64,000 nt of DNA from E44-bin89 sp034409565 (GTDB lineage Bacteria; Chloroflexota; Dehalococcoidia; Dehalococcoidales; RBG-16-60-22), in NCBI GenBank assembly GCA_034409565.1, contig DAOUMS010000008.1:62001-126000 (forward strand). The letters are read 5' to 3'. The notes below the pieces were generated by a model. The model was not told the DNA's origin. It searched no databases and was given only the letters and a program-made list of their open reading frames with translations. Position 1 is the first letter of the stretch. Every line of letters begins with the position of its first letter. Below, one piece after another: positions 21,684 to 30,063 of the stretch. The position numbers were made by a program, and so were the translations under genes.

Positions 21684-22802
21684 TTACTGCTTCGCCTCCT
21701 CTTGCGGTGAATTGCCGAAATACACCTTGGTATGCGGCCAAGGTATCTCAATACCCTCAGCATCAAACGCCTTCTTAATGCGGTATCTCAGCTCACCCAT
21801 TACATTCCACTGCTCAATCGGCTTCACATCGCCCAGTATCTTGATATCAATTCCAGAGTCGCCCAGTTTATTCACTCTAAGCACCTGCGGTGGCGTTTTA
21901 ATCCGCCAGCTCCAGTTTGAATCCTCGGCAACTTCCTTGCCAACGCGGTTGATGACCGCAATGGCATGGTCAAGGTCAGTGCCATAGGCAACCGAGACAT
22001 CGAGGTTAACACGGGAGAAATGCCGGGTAAAGTTGCTGGCCACCTTTATCTCGCCATTGGGGACATGATGGACAATGCCATCAAGGTCACGCAGCACCGT
22101 CTTCCTTAGAGTGATGTCTTCCACCAGCCCGGCGATGTCAGCCACCCGGGCCACATCTCCCACCCGGTACTGGTTTTCCATGAGAATGAAGACGCCGGCA
22201 ATGAGGTCCCTGATGAGGTACTGGGCGCCAAAGCCAACGGCAATACCAACAATACCCAAGCCAGCCAGAATCGGCCCGATTGATACATTAAGTTCACCGA
22301 GAATCAGGAAGGCTATCAGAATAATAATTAAAATTTTGCCCAATCCCATGAAGACGTACTGGATAGTATCCGCCCTCTTCTTCATCCCCTCCCGGCTCTC
22401 ACCTCGCTTTGGCTTCGCCATGGAGCGCTGTACTACCAGAGGAAGATATCTCCTCAGGGCAACCCAGAAGACAAATCCCACCAGCAGAATGAGGAGGATG
22501 CGGGTGCCATGCGCCAGAAACCACGCCTGCACCATTGCCACCGTTATGACACTGTAAATCCCCTCTTCAGATAAGACTATGGATACCCCCGTCATGCCGA
22601 TTAGTATCAGCGCGATTCCTTCCAGAGCCCAGAAGGCGATGCTCAGCCACCTGTGTACGACGGTGGTACGCGCTTCGGATACCAGCCCCTCGATGCCGCT
22701 CTGAATCCGACCCCTTACGGCAAGTAACGTAATCAGCACAAAAGCGGAGACGATAAAGAGCCACCAGCTATTGACCGCAATCCAACTCCACATATCAGTC
22801 AC
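21684..22802 (-). CDS. MscS-family mechanosensitive ion channel
   Basis: 372 residues. Four to five N-terminal membrane helices, then the pore helix and β domain. GLGIVGIAVGFGAQYLIRDL is the MscS TM3 signature, followed by FILMENQYRVGD and VEDITLRKTVLRDLDGIVHH, and the C-terminal GLRY-type region. Opens under membrane tension to release solutes. Stand-alone gene ending near the selA-selB cluster. Confidence 0.92.
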   Translation of the reverse strand: MTDMWSWIAVNSWWLFIVSAFVLITLLAVRGRIQSGIEGLVSEARTTVVHRWLSIAFWALEGIALILIGMTGVSIVLSEEGIYSVITVAMVQAWFLAHGTRILLILLVGFVFWVALRRYLPLVVQRSMAKPKRGESREGMKKRADTIQYVFMGLGKILIIILIAFLILGELNVSIGPILAGLGIVGIAVGFGAQYLIRDLIAGVFILMENQYRVGDVARVADIAGLVEDITLRKTVLRDLDGIVHHVPNGEIKVASNFTRHFSRVNLDVSVAYGTDLDHAIAVINRVGKEVAEDSNWSWRIKTPPQVLRVNKLGDSGIDIKILGDVKPIEQWNVMGELRYRIKKAFDAEGIEIPWPHTKVYFGNSPQEEAKQ

Positions 22803-22848
22803 CTCCCCTGCAACGGATAAGACTAATTATACCACCGCGAAGTTGTAG

Positions 22849-24699
22849 TTAATAGAGCACACGCACATCGCCTGTCCTGCGGGTTATCTTCCTGCCGTCC
22901 AGGTGCTCCAGCAGAGCCTGCGCATACTTGCGGCTGGTCTGGAACATGTCCCGCACTTCCGCCAGCGTTATCTGCCCCTGCGACCTGATTCGAGAGGTCA
23001 CCTTTTCTACCATTCCATCATATACCGACGCGGCAAAGACCACGTCGCTGCTCACCTTCACCACCTGTCCCTGTGCAACGAGCAGGTTGAGCAAGTCGGG
23101 CTCGGGGATGAGTTCGCTGGGCGGGTTGTAAGGGTTCTCGGCAAGTGAGCGGAGAAGGGCTTCCATCTTCGCCTGCTGTGCCTGGGTCAACTGTATCTGG
23201 TGGGCCAGCAACCGGGCCACCATGCCTTCCTCAGCAATGATACCCTGCGCCATCAGTTTCTGAAAGACTGAGGCCGCGTACGCTCCCAGCTTCAGCCGAC
23301 TCCCCAGCTCCACCTTCGGCATACCGGGGCGGGTGGGAAACTTCTGGTGATATTCCTGAAGGACAGCCTTAATTTTCTGAATTATGCTCTCCCATCTCTG
23401 TACCGTCACCAGCACGGAATGGTCTCCCCACCCCAGGTCAATCAGCTTCCCCTGCTCAGTGAGGGAATCGACCGCCGCCTTTATTTCATCGCTTTTCAGA
23501 TTGAGCTCAGATACAAGCACCGAGGTTTCCACTGGCTGCCTAGTTGCCACCAGTGCCAGCACCATTTCCTCGGCGGTGCCTGTCTCTTTGGCTTCAAGAT
23601 TGGCTATAATATCGGGGCGAAAGCGGTGTAACCGCCTCGCCTGTGCCTCAATGATTCTACCACCACCGAGGGTCTCCATCGGGGAACGGATAATGAAGTG
23701 GTCGCCGCTGACCACCGCCACCGGCCGGTCAAGGATAACCTGTGCCCAGGTAGTCTGCCCCGGCTTCAGCTCGTCCCCTCCCAGCAGGCGGACTCTGGCC
23801 ATGGCCTCTGCCGCCCCGGTGTGGAAGCTGACGGTGGCACCGTGTTTCAAGGGACGGTGCAGGTAGCCAAGCAGTTTGAGTTTCACGGTCAGCATCTTCG
23901 CCGGCACCAGCCATCCCGGTCTGGTCAGCACGTCGCCGCGTTGCAGCTGAGAGGTGTTGACCCCCACCAAGTTAGCCGCCACCCGGCTGCCGGGGGTAGC
24001 CGTGTCCAAACGTGTTTTATGCGACTGCAGTCCGCGCAGTCGTGATTTCAGTCCCGGAGGTACAATCTCCACCTCCTGTCCCACGGAAAGCGAGCCGTCA
24101 AGCAACGTGCCGGTAATCACGGTGCCCGCTCCGGTCATGGTAAAGACACGGTCGATGGCCAGCCTGGGCCGGCCGAGGTCACGCCGCGATTCCGTAGCAC
24201 TCAGCTGCTCATCAATGGCCGCCACCAGCTCCGGCAGACCTTCCCCGGTCAGCGCGGATAAAGCCACTACGGGCGCTCTGGACAGGGTCGTGGTGCCGGT
24301 GAGTTCCTCTATTTCCATACGCACCAGGGTCAGCAGTTCCTCATCCACCAAGTCTTTTTTAGTGATGACCACGATTCCCCTGCCTATCTCCAGCAGGTCG
24401 ATAATCGCCAGGTGTTCCCTGGTCTGGGGCATGATACCCTCGTTGGCCGCCACAATGAGCAGTGCCAGGTCAATGCCACCCACACCGGCGAGCATATTCC
24501 TGACAAACCGCTCGTGTCCGGGGACATCGACGATACCCACCTCGCACCCGCTGGGCAGCTTCAACCAGGCAAAGCCGAGGTCTATGGTCATGCCGCGCTC
24601 TTTCTCCTCGCGCAGCCGGTCAGGGTCGATGCCGGTGAGTGCCTGCACCAGGACCGACTTGCCGTGGTCAATGTGGCCCGCCGTACCTAGGACGTACAT
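22849..24699 (-). CDS. selB: Selenocysteine-specific elongation factor SelB
   Basis: 616-residue translation GTPase that brings Sec-tRNA to UGA codons. G1 GTAGHIDHGKS (about 5-15), G2 region ERGMTIDLGFA, G3 DVPGHERFVRNM and G4 ITKKDLVD are all present. Domains II and III follow (RGDVLTRPG), then C-terminal winged helices (about 380-616) that bind SECIS RNA. The start ATG follows the TAG of the AbiV-like gene with no intervening base. With selA and selC this makes the Sec insertion set, though selD was not found in the window. Confidence 0.95.
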   Translation of the reverse strand: MYVLGTAGHIDHGKSVLVQALTGIDPDRLREEKERGMTIDLGFAWLKLPSGCEVGIVDVPGHERFVRNMLAGVGGIDLALLIVAANEGIMPQTREHLAIIDLLEIGRGIVVITKKDLVDEELLTLVRMEIEELTGTTTLSRAPVVALSALTGEGLPELVAAIDEQLSATESRRDLGRPRLAIDRVFTMTGAGTVITGTLLDGSLSVGQEVEIVPPGLKSRLRGLQSHKTRLDTATPGSRVAANLVGVNTSQLQRGDVLTRPGWLVPAKMLTVKLKLLGYLHRPLKHGATVSFHTGAAEAMARVRLLGGDELKPGQTTWAQVILDRPVAVVSGDHFIIRSPMETLGGGRIIEAQARRLHRFRPDIIANLEAKETGTAEEMVLALVATRQPVETSVLVSELNLKSDEIKAAVDSLTEQGKLIDLGWGDHSVLVTVQRWESIIQKIKAVLQEYHQKFPTRPGMPKVELGSRLKLGAYAASVFQKLMAQGIIAEEGMVARLLAHQIQLTQAQQAKMEALLRSLAENPYNPPSELIPEPDLLNLLVAQGQVVKVSSDVVFAASVYDGMVEKVTSRIRSQGQITLAEVRDMFQTSRKYAQALLEHLDGRKITRRTGDVRVLY

Positions 24700-25350
24700 C
24701 TAATTAACTCTCACCCTTTGGGAAACCCAATCTGTTATTATTTCTTTGAGTTGATCTCTTGTCTTTGCCCTTTTTACAGTTATTAAGAATTCTCTGGCAT
24801 CATCTATAAATTTTTCAGAACCTTCTAAAGAACTATGAAATCTCTCAAAACTTGCAAGCCTCTCGTCAAGAATTGATAAAAAGAATTCTAGCCATTCTTG
24901 GTTATCTTTGGAAAAATCTTCTGGCAGTAAGAACTGACCTTTAAAAAAGCTGACATAGAAACCTAGTTGCTTGAACTTGTCTGCGAGAGGCTCGATACCT
25001 GCCGGTAATTCCGTCTTATAACTTTTTCCCAACACGCGAAGCAGCCTCTTACCATAAACCGTCCAAACACCAAGTTTAAGCTTGTGCGATTGTAATTCTT
25101 TCCAAGATTTGCGCCAAGCTTCGGCATCATTCTCCCTATAGAGAATCATGTTGCAGATTAAAGGGATTTTTCCTAGTTCTTCTAAAGCTAATATTGTTAA
25201 ACTGAGAGCCCTTGAAAAATGACCATTTTCTTTTAATAGTCTAACTTCATCCGCCAAGGATTTCGCATTTATGTAACAAAAATGCATTCCTGTTGCTAGC
25301 TGTTTCTTGTTTAGAGGTTGCCCTTTAAAACCAGACAAGAAATTTTTCAT
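24700..25350 (-). CDS. AbiV-like HEPN protein between selA and selB
   Basis: 216 residues, helical and AT-rich. The N-terminal pattern MHFCYINAKSLADEVRLL, then SRALSLTILALEELGKIPLI, matches AbiV-family HEPN domains (ALEELGK is the hallmark). AbiV in lactococci is an abortive-infection protein. Spacing is 7 bp from selA and 0 bp to selB, so it is inside the sel operon, not beside it. It may be an inserted defence gene or a true functional partner. Confidence 0.75.
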   Translation of the reverse strand: MKNFLSGFKGQPLNKKQLATGMHFCYINAKSLADEVRLLKENGHFSRALSLTILALEELGKIPLICNMILYRENDAEAWRKSWKELQSHKLKLGVWTVYGKRLLRVLGKSYKTELPAGIEPLADKFKQLGFYVSFFKGQFLLPEDFSKDNQEWLEFFLSILDERLASFERFHSSLEGSEKFIDDAREFLITVKRAKTRDQLKEIITDWVSQRVRVN

Positions 25351-25357
25351 CTTAAAT

Positions 25358-26740
25358 TTAACTGGTTTTTAAACCGGAGGATAAATTCATAAGTGCCTTC
25401 AGTACTATTTCATCTTCCTCAGGGAGCACTGACCGCGGGTCCAGGAGCAAGATGTCATCGGCGATCCGCCCCACCACCGGTACTTCCTGCCCGCGCAGTC
25501 TGCGGGCCGCCCGCTGCGCCAGATTGCGGTTTTTCCCATCGCCTACAGCGACCAGTTTCGTGGGCAGCGTTCCCCCGGGCAGGCTGCCGCCGCCGACCAT
25601 CGTCTCGCCGTCAATCACGCGCGCCATGCCTCCAAGCGCCCTGCTCCACGCCCGTGCCCTCTTTTCCACATCCTTTACCAGCACGGCTATCATTCGCCAC
25701 ACCGGGACTTTATCAGTCGCTTCGCCCTTCAGGTAGTGGAGCAGCGTCGCTGCCAGCCCGGCAAGCCGTACTTTGTCAATGCGTACTGCCCGGGCCAGCG
25801 GGTGCTGGCGCAGCTTTTCCAGATACTGCTTCTGGCCAACAATAATGCCCGCCTGTGGCCCCCCCACCAGCTTGTCACCGGAAAAGAAGGCCAGTCCAAC
25901 ACCAAGAGCTATGCTCCTCTGCACCATCGGCTCCGGGGCAAGCCCAAACGCAGTCGTATCCAGAAAACAGCCGCTGCCCAGGTCGTCAAGGACGGGCAGT
26001 TGGCAACGCCCGGCCAGCGCCATCAGGTCCCCGAACGCCACTTCGCTGGTAAAGCCCGTTACCTGAAAGTTGCTGGAATGGACCCGCATCAGGGCTGCCG
26101 TCCGCTCGGTGATGGCCTGCTCATAATCACTGATATAGGTGCAGTTTGTTGTCCCCACCTCCACCAGCTTGGCCCCGCTCTGGCGCATCACATCGGGAAT
26201 GCGGAAACCGCCCCCTATCTCCACTGCCTGCCCCCGGGAGACGATTACCTCTTTTCTTTTCGCCAGCGCTGTCAGCCCCAGTAACACCGCCGAGGCATTG
26301 TTGTTCACCACCAGCGCGGCTTCCGCCCCGGTAAGCTCGCACAGGAGCGAGGCAACATGCACCTGCCGCGAGCCCCTCCTGCCGCTCTCAAGGTCAAACT
26401 CCAGATTGGAGTAGCCCCTGGCCACAGTAGCCATGGCCTCGGTTGCTTCCCGGCTCAGCGGGGCGCGGCCCAGATTGGTGTGCAGTATTACGCCGGTGGC
26501 ATTGACCACCGGCCGTAGGCCGGGCATCTCCATCTCCTTCACCTGACTGTGTACCGCCGTCGCAATCTTCGACAGCGAGGAAGCCTTCTTTCCAACGGTA
26601 ACGGCGGCCCGCTCCCGTTCCAGTTGCTGCCTCACCAGCTTAACCAGCCAGTCATGGGGATAGGTCTCCACCAGCGGCTGCAGTCGTGCGTCGGCCAGGA
26701 CCCGGTCCACACCGGGTATTTTACGGAACTCACTTTCCAC
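25358..26740 (-). CDS. selA: L-seryl-tRNA(Sec) selenium transferase SelA
   Basis: 460-residue PLP enzyme converting Ser-tRNA(Sec) to Sec-tRNA(Sec) using selenophosphate. N-terminal helical domain for tRNA binding, then fold-type I motifs: VNATGVILHTNLGRAPLS, GRRGSRQVHV, VDN-type NNNASAVLLGL, and the PLP lysine in FFSGDKLVGGPQAGI. Length is typical. Together with selB and selC it gives the machine to decode UGA. Confidence 0.95.
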   Translation of the reverse strand: MESEFRKIPGVDRVLADARLQPLVETYPHDWLVKLVRQQLERERAAVTVGKKASSLSKIATAVHSQVKEMEMPGLRPVVNATGVILHTNLGRAPLSREATEAMATVARGYSNLEFDLESGRRGSRQVHVASLLCELTGAEAALVVNNNASAVLLGLTALAKRKEVIVSRGQAVEIGGGFRIPDVMRQSGAKLVEVGTTNCTYISDYEQAITERTAALMRVHSSNFQVTGFTSEVAFGDLMALAGRCQLPVLDDLGSGCFLDTTAFGLAPEPMVQRSIALGVGLAFFSGDKLVGGPQAGIIVGQKQYLEKLRQHPLARAVRIDKVRLAGLAATLLHYLKGEATDKVPVWRMIAVLVKDVEKRARAWSRALGGMARVIDGETMVGGGSLPGGTLPTKLVAVGDGKNRNLAQRAARRLRGQEVPVVGRIADDILLLDPRSVLPEEDEIVLKALMNLSSGLKTS

Positions 26741-26904
26741 GCTCCATATTTTACACGATGGCAGCAGACACTTCTAGTCTGCATTATATAAAGTAGCCGT
26801 ACTTTCCAGCGTTTTACTGTCTTTAACTATCTTCTATTACTTGCTACAATTTAAAATATGCTCCCAATCACAGGACGGGCTTGCCGGAAAAGGAGAGAAC
26901 GAAA

Positions 26905-27657
26905 ATGTTAACCAAAGATGAACTGACACGGTATGACCGGCAGATGATGATGAAAGGCATGGGCCAAGAGGGGCAGGAGAAGCTGAAAAAGGCCAGAGTC
27001 TTCGTGGCCGGTGCCGGCGGCCTCGGTTCCCCGATTGCCACTTATCTGGCCGTCGCCGGGGTCGGTACTATACGACTTGCCGACCACGACACGATTGAGC
27101 TGAGCAACCTGAACCGGCAAATTCTGCATGGTGACGGAGACATCGGCAAAAGAAAAATCGACTCCGCTACCAGGAAGCTTAAAAGTTTGAACAAAGATAT
27201 AACGGTAGAAACCATCGCCGAGACCATAACCGAGGAGAATATTGCTGAATTGGTCGGCGACTGCGACCTCATCGTTGACGCCATGGACAACCTGCCCACC
27301 AGGTACGTATTGAACCGGGCAGCCATCGAAAAAAATATCCCCTTTTTCCACGGGGCGGTATACGGATTTGAGGGGAGAGTGATGACGGTGCTACCCGGTA
27401 AGACGGCCTGCCTGTGGTGTATCTACCAGGGACGTGTCACCGGGGGCAAATTCCCCGTCATCGGCGTGGCGCCGGCGGTAATCGGCTGCCTTCAGGCCAC
27501 CGAGGTCATCAAATATATCACCGGCCTCGGGGAGTTACTGACCAACCAGCTGCTGATGTATGATGGACTCAATCTTGAGTTTATCAAAATGCAGGTGAAA
27601 CGTGACCCGAACTGCCAGCACTGCGGTCATTTGAAGCGAGAGAGAGGGCGGAAATGA
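26905..27657 (+). CDS. ThiF/MoeB/HesA-family adenylyltransferase
   Basis: E1-like enzyme of 250 residues that adenylates the C-terminus of a sulfur-carrier protein (ThiS, MoaD or similar). RYDRQMMMKG at the N-terminus, the ATP-binding GAGGLGSPIATYLAVAGVG, DHDTIELSNLNRQ, and zinc-binding CLWC...CQHC pairs. The start at 26905 is preferred over TTG 26881 because AAGGAGAG precedes it. It overlaps cysK by 4 bp. MoeB and ThiF cannot be told apart here; neighbours suggest a thiamine or cysteine sulfur route. Confidence 0.9.
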   Translation: MLTKDELTRYDRQMMMKGMGQEGQEKLKKARVFVAGAGGLGSPIATYLAVAGVGTIRLADHDTIELSNLNRQILHGDGDIGKRKIDSATRKLKSLNKDITVETIAETITEENIAELVGDCDLIVDAMDNLPTRYVLNRAAIEKNIPFFHGAVYGFEGRVMTVLPGKTACLWCIYQGRVTGGKFPVIGVAPAVIGCLQATEVIKYITGLGELLTNQLLMYDGLNLEFIKMQVKRDPNCQHCGHLKRERGRK

Positions 27658-28628
27658 CGGACAGAATAAAATTCAAGTCAATCGAAATACCAAAGCTCAC
27701 CAGGGGCATTGCCCGCGACGCCACGGAGCTCATTGGCAACACGCCTCTGGTCAGGCTGAACCGGATAACCGAGGGCATACCGGCCGAGGTGGTAGCCAAG
27801 CTGGAGTTTTTCAATCCCGCCGGCAGCATCAAGGACCGGATAGGGGTCGCCATGATACTCGATGCCGAGATGAAGGGATTGATAAAGAAGGATACCGTCA
27901 TCATCGAGCCCACCAGCGGCAACACCGGCATTGGCCTCGCCTTCGTCTGTGCCTCCAGGGGATACCGGCTTATTCTCACCATGCCGGACACCATGTCGAA
28001 GGAACGCCGTCAGCTTCTCTCCGTCTTCGGCGCCGAGCTGGTGCTGACGCCCGGGGCGGAGGGGATGGCGGGGGCGATAAAGAAAGCGGAGCAACTGGCC
28101 GCAGAGAACCCCAACTCTTTCATCCCGCAGCAGTTTAAAAACCCGGCCAACCCGGAGGTGCACCGTGCCACCACCGCCGATGAGATATGGCGGGATACCG
28201 AGGGCAGGGCCAATATCCTGGTCGCTGGCGTGGGCACCGGAGGCACCATCACCGGCACCGCCGAAATACTAAAGTCGAGAAAACCCGGCTTCAAGGCCAT
28301 TGCCGTGGAGCCGGCTGATTCGCCGGTACTTTCCGGCGGCAGGGCCGGCCCGCATAAAATTCAGGGCATAGGTGCCGGCTTCATTCCCGATGTCCTCAAA
28401 ACCGACCTTCTCGACGAAATCGTCAAGGTCAGCAACGAAGATGCCGGGGCAATGGCCCGCCGGCTGGCCAGGGAGGAAGGGATACTGGCCGGCATATCGT
28501 CAGGGGCAGCCACCTGGGCGGCGCTGGAAGTCGCCAGGAGGCCGGAGAACCGGGGCAAGCTCATCGTCGCCATCCTGCCCGATACCGGTGAGCGCTACCT
28601 TTCCACCTGGCTCTTCCAGGAAACGTAG
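27654..28628 (+). CDS. cysK: Cysteine synthase (O-acetylserine sulfhydrylase)
   Basis: 324 residues, PLP fold-type II. Motifs: LIGNTPLVRLN, the PLP lysine in FFNPAGSIKDRIG, EPTSGNTGIGLA, GTGGTITGT, and the C-terminal GISSGAATWAA. It makes cysteine from O-acetylserine and sulfide. The first ATG overlaps the ThiF-like gene stop. The serine O-acetyltransferase partner is 480 bp downstream, behind the TPP riboswitch. Confidence 0.93.
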   Translation: MTDRIKFKSIEIPKLTRGIARDATELIGNTPLVRLNRITEGIPAEVVAKLEFFNPAGSIKDRIGVAMILDAEMKGLIKKDTVIIEPTSGNTGIGLAFVCASRGYRLILTMPDTMSKERRQLLSVFGAELVLTPGAEGMAGAIKKAEQLAAENPNSFIPQQFKNPANPEVHRATTADEIWRDTEGRANILVAGVGTGGTITGTAEILKSRKPGFKAIAVEPADSPVLSGGRAGPHKIQGIGAGFIPDVLKTDLLDEIVKVSNEDAGAMARRLAREEGILAGISSGAATWAALEVARRPENRGKLIVAILPDTGERYLSTWLFQET

Positions 28629-28689
28629 CTGGCAATGGCATAATCAGGTACTATTGGCATCTGGTTGTTCTTTCACTCACCCCCTTTAT

Positions 28690-28845
28690 CCCCCTCTCAA
28701 ACAGGTTTGTCTTTTGTGCTCCATTTAAATAATGTTTGAGAGGGGGAGAGTTTTTGAGAGGGGGCGGAGCCCCCTCTCCTCTTAACTCCCCTCTCCAGTC
28801 ATTAATGTCTGTGGTCTTTTACCGGTGCTCCTGGCTGGAGAGGGG
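28690..28845. repeat. Cluster of palindromic GA-rich repeats
   Basis: In the gap after cysK there are three perfect hairpins. CCCCCTCTCAAACA (28690-28703) pairs with TGTTTGAGAGGGGG (28733-28746); GAGAGGGGGC (28756-28765) with GCCCCCTCTC (28769-28778); CCCCTCTCCAG (28788-28798) with CTGGAGAGGGG (28835-28845). The repeated GAGAGGGG word suggests a dispersed palindromic repeat element. The first could also end the cysK transcript. Confidence 0.6.
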
Positions 28846-28902
28846 TCAGGGGTGAGGCGTCAAATGCCAACCAAAGGCAAACAAAACCCGTAATCAGGCA
28901 CA

Positions 28903-28931
28903 TTGCATTTTTATCAGGCCTGTGCTATATT
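28903..28931 (+). promoter_or_regulatory. Promoter of the TPP-riboswitch operon
   Basis: TTGCAT (28903-28908), 17 bp, TATATT (28926-28931), about 24 bp before the riboswitch P1 helix. Confidence 0.55.
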
Positions 28932-28953
28932 GATTGATTAAGAGAATAGCAAA

Positions 28954-29037
28954 CCGCTAGGGGTGCCTGGGGGCTGAGAGGCAATTGGCGCCAACCCTGT
29001 GGACCTGACCTCGGTAATGCGAGCGTAGGGAAGCGGC
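28954..29037 (+). promoter_or_regulatory. TPP riboswitch (THI element)
   Basis: The sequence has the THI-box landmarks in order: GGGGTGCC, GGCTGAGAGG, ACCCT, GACCTGA, GGTAATGC and GCGTAGGGAA. The P1 arms CCGCT and AGCGG close it. It senses thiamine pyrophosphate and is followed by a terminator before cysE, so TPP should switch off the downstream genes. Confidence 0.92.
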
Positions 29038-29046
29038 CGTAGTTTG

Positions 29047-29090
29047 GCCAAGGGTCTTGAACTAACCGCCGAAGCCCTTGGCTTTTGCTT
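29047..29090 (+). terminator. Terminator of the TPP riboswitch expression platform
   Basis: GCCAAGGG (29047-29054) pairs with CCCTTGGC (29075-29082), followed by TTTTGCTTT. It lies between the aptamer and the cysE start, the expected place for a TPP-controlled intrinsic terminator. Confidence 0.75.
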
Positions 29091-29104
29091 TATGAGCGAC
29101 TCTT

Positions 29105-29818
29105 ATGTTTAAGGTTATGAGAGAGGACATCCAGACCGTATTCACCAAAGACCCGGCGGCAAGGAGTACCCTTGAGGTCCTCCTCTGCTATCCGGGATTG
29201 CATGCCCTGTGGCTGCACCGTCTGGCGCACTTCCTGTGGCAGCGCCGGTTCCGCCTGCCGGCACGCTTCATTTCCCACCTCAGCCGCTTCCTTACCGGCA
29301 TCGAAATCCACCCCGGGGCTACCATCGGTCGCCGGTTCTTCATCGACCATGGTGCCGGGGTTGTCATCGGCGAAACATCCGAGATTGGCGATGACGTCCT
29401 GATATACCAGGGGGTGGTGCTGGGCGGAACGACCACCGAGAAGAAGAAACGCCACCCCACGCTGTGTAACAATGTTGTCCTCGGTGCCGGGGCGATTGCG
29501 CTGGGTGCCATCACCATCGGCGAGGGTGCCCGTATTGGTTCCGGCTCGGTAGTCATCAAGTCAGTCCCGCCGGGGGTCACGGTAGTGGGTGTTCCGGGGC
29601 GGTCAGTGGAAGACCGGCACAAGCCGATACTGGAACTGGACCACGGGAAACTGCCGGACCCGATTGCGGAAGCTATCAGGCTGGTACTGCAAGAGCAGGA
29701 CAAGCTTGAGGAAAGGCTGATTAAACTGGAAAAGCAGTGCGGCATCCGCGCTCACGGTGATGAACTGGAAAAGCAGCGAAAGCGCGTGGAGCAGGAACTG
29801 GAGGAAAAAGAGGAGTGA
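29105..29818 (+). CDS. cysE: Serine O-acetyltransferase
   Basis: 237 residues. MFKVMREDIQTVFTKDPAARS is the CysE start, followed by the left-handed β-helix: GIEIHPGATIGRRFFIDHG, GVVIGETSEIGDD, and GAGAIALGAITIGEGARIGS. The C-terminal 40 residues form a charged coiled-coil-like tail not found in short forms. Makes O-acetylserine for CysK. No strong Shine-Dalgarno sequence precedes the ATG. Under the TPP riboswitch, an uncommon partner. Confidence 0.93.
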   Translation: MFKVMREDIQTVFTKDPAARSTLEVLLCYPGLHALWLHRLAHFLWQRRFRLPARFISHLSRFLTGIEIHPGATIGRRFFIDHGAGVVIGETSEIGDDVLIYQGVVLGGTTTEKKKRHPTLCNNVVLGAGAIALGAITIGEGARIGSGSVVIKSVPPGVTVVGVPGRSVEDRHKPILELDHGKLPDPIAEAIRLVLQEQDKLEERLIKLEKQCGIRAHGDELEKQRKRVEQELEEKEE

Positions 29819-29819
29819 A

Positions 29820-30047
29820 ATGAGCAAGCGGCGAGTCATGTTTACCTTCAATGAAGAGCAAATTCGGGAGCCCATCATCCATAATCTGGGGCAGCAGTTC
29901 AAGCTGGTGACCAATATCCGCCGTGCCGACCTTTCTGAAGAAAAAGGCTGGATTACACTTGAGCTGGAGGGTGATGCAAATGACATTGAACAGGGCATTG
30001 CCTGGGTTACCAGCAAGGGGGTACGCGTCGAACCAATAGAAGGGTAA
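29820..30047 (+). CDS. NIL-domain protein
   Basis: 75 residues starting MSKRRVMFTFNEEQIREPII, with GAGGAGTGAA before the ATG. This is the small NIL (ACT-like) domain, found at the C-terminus of methionine ABC ATPases and in stand-alone proteins near sulfur genes. It ends EPIEG. It starts 1 bp after cysE and precedes the desulfurase, fitting a sulfur-amino-acid role. Confidence 0.82.
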   Translation: MSKRRVMFTFNEEQIREPIIHNLGQQFKLVTNIRRADLSEEKGWITLELEGDANDIEQGIAWVTSKGVRVEPIEG

Positions 30048-30063
30048 AGCGAGGAGAGCTAAT

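Noticed and set aside
25393..26284. Plus-strand frames of 94-182 residues across selA
   Set aside because: GC-rich shadow frames antisense to selA, with no family features.
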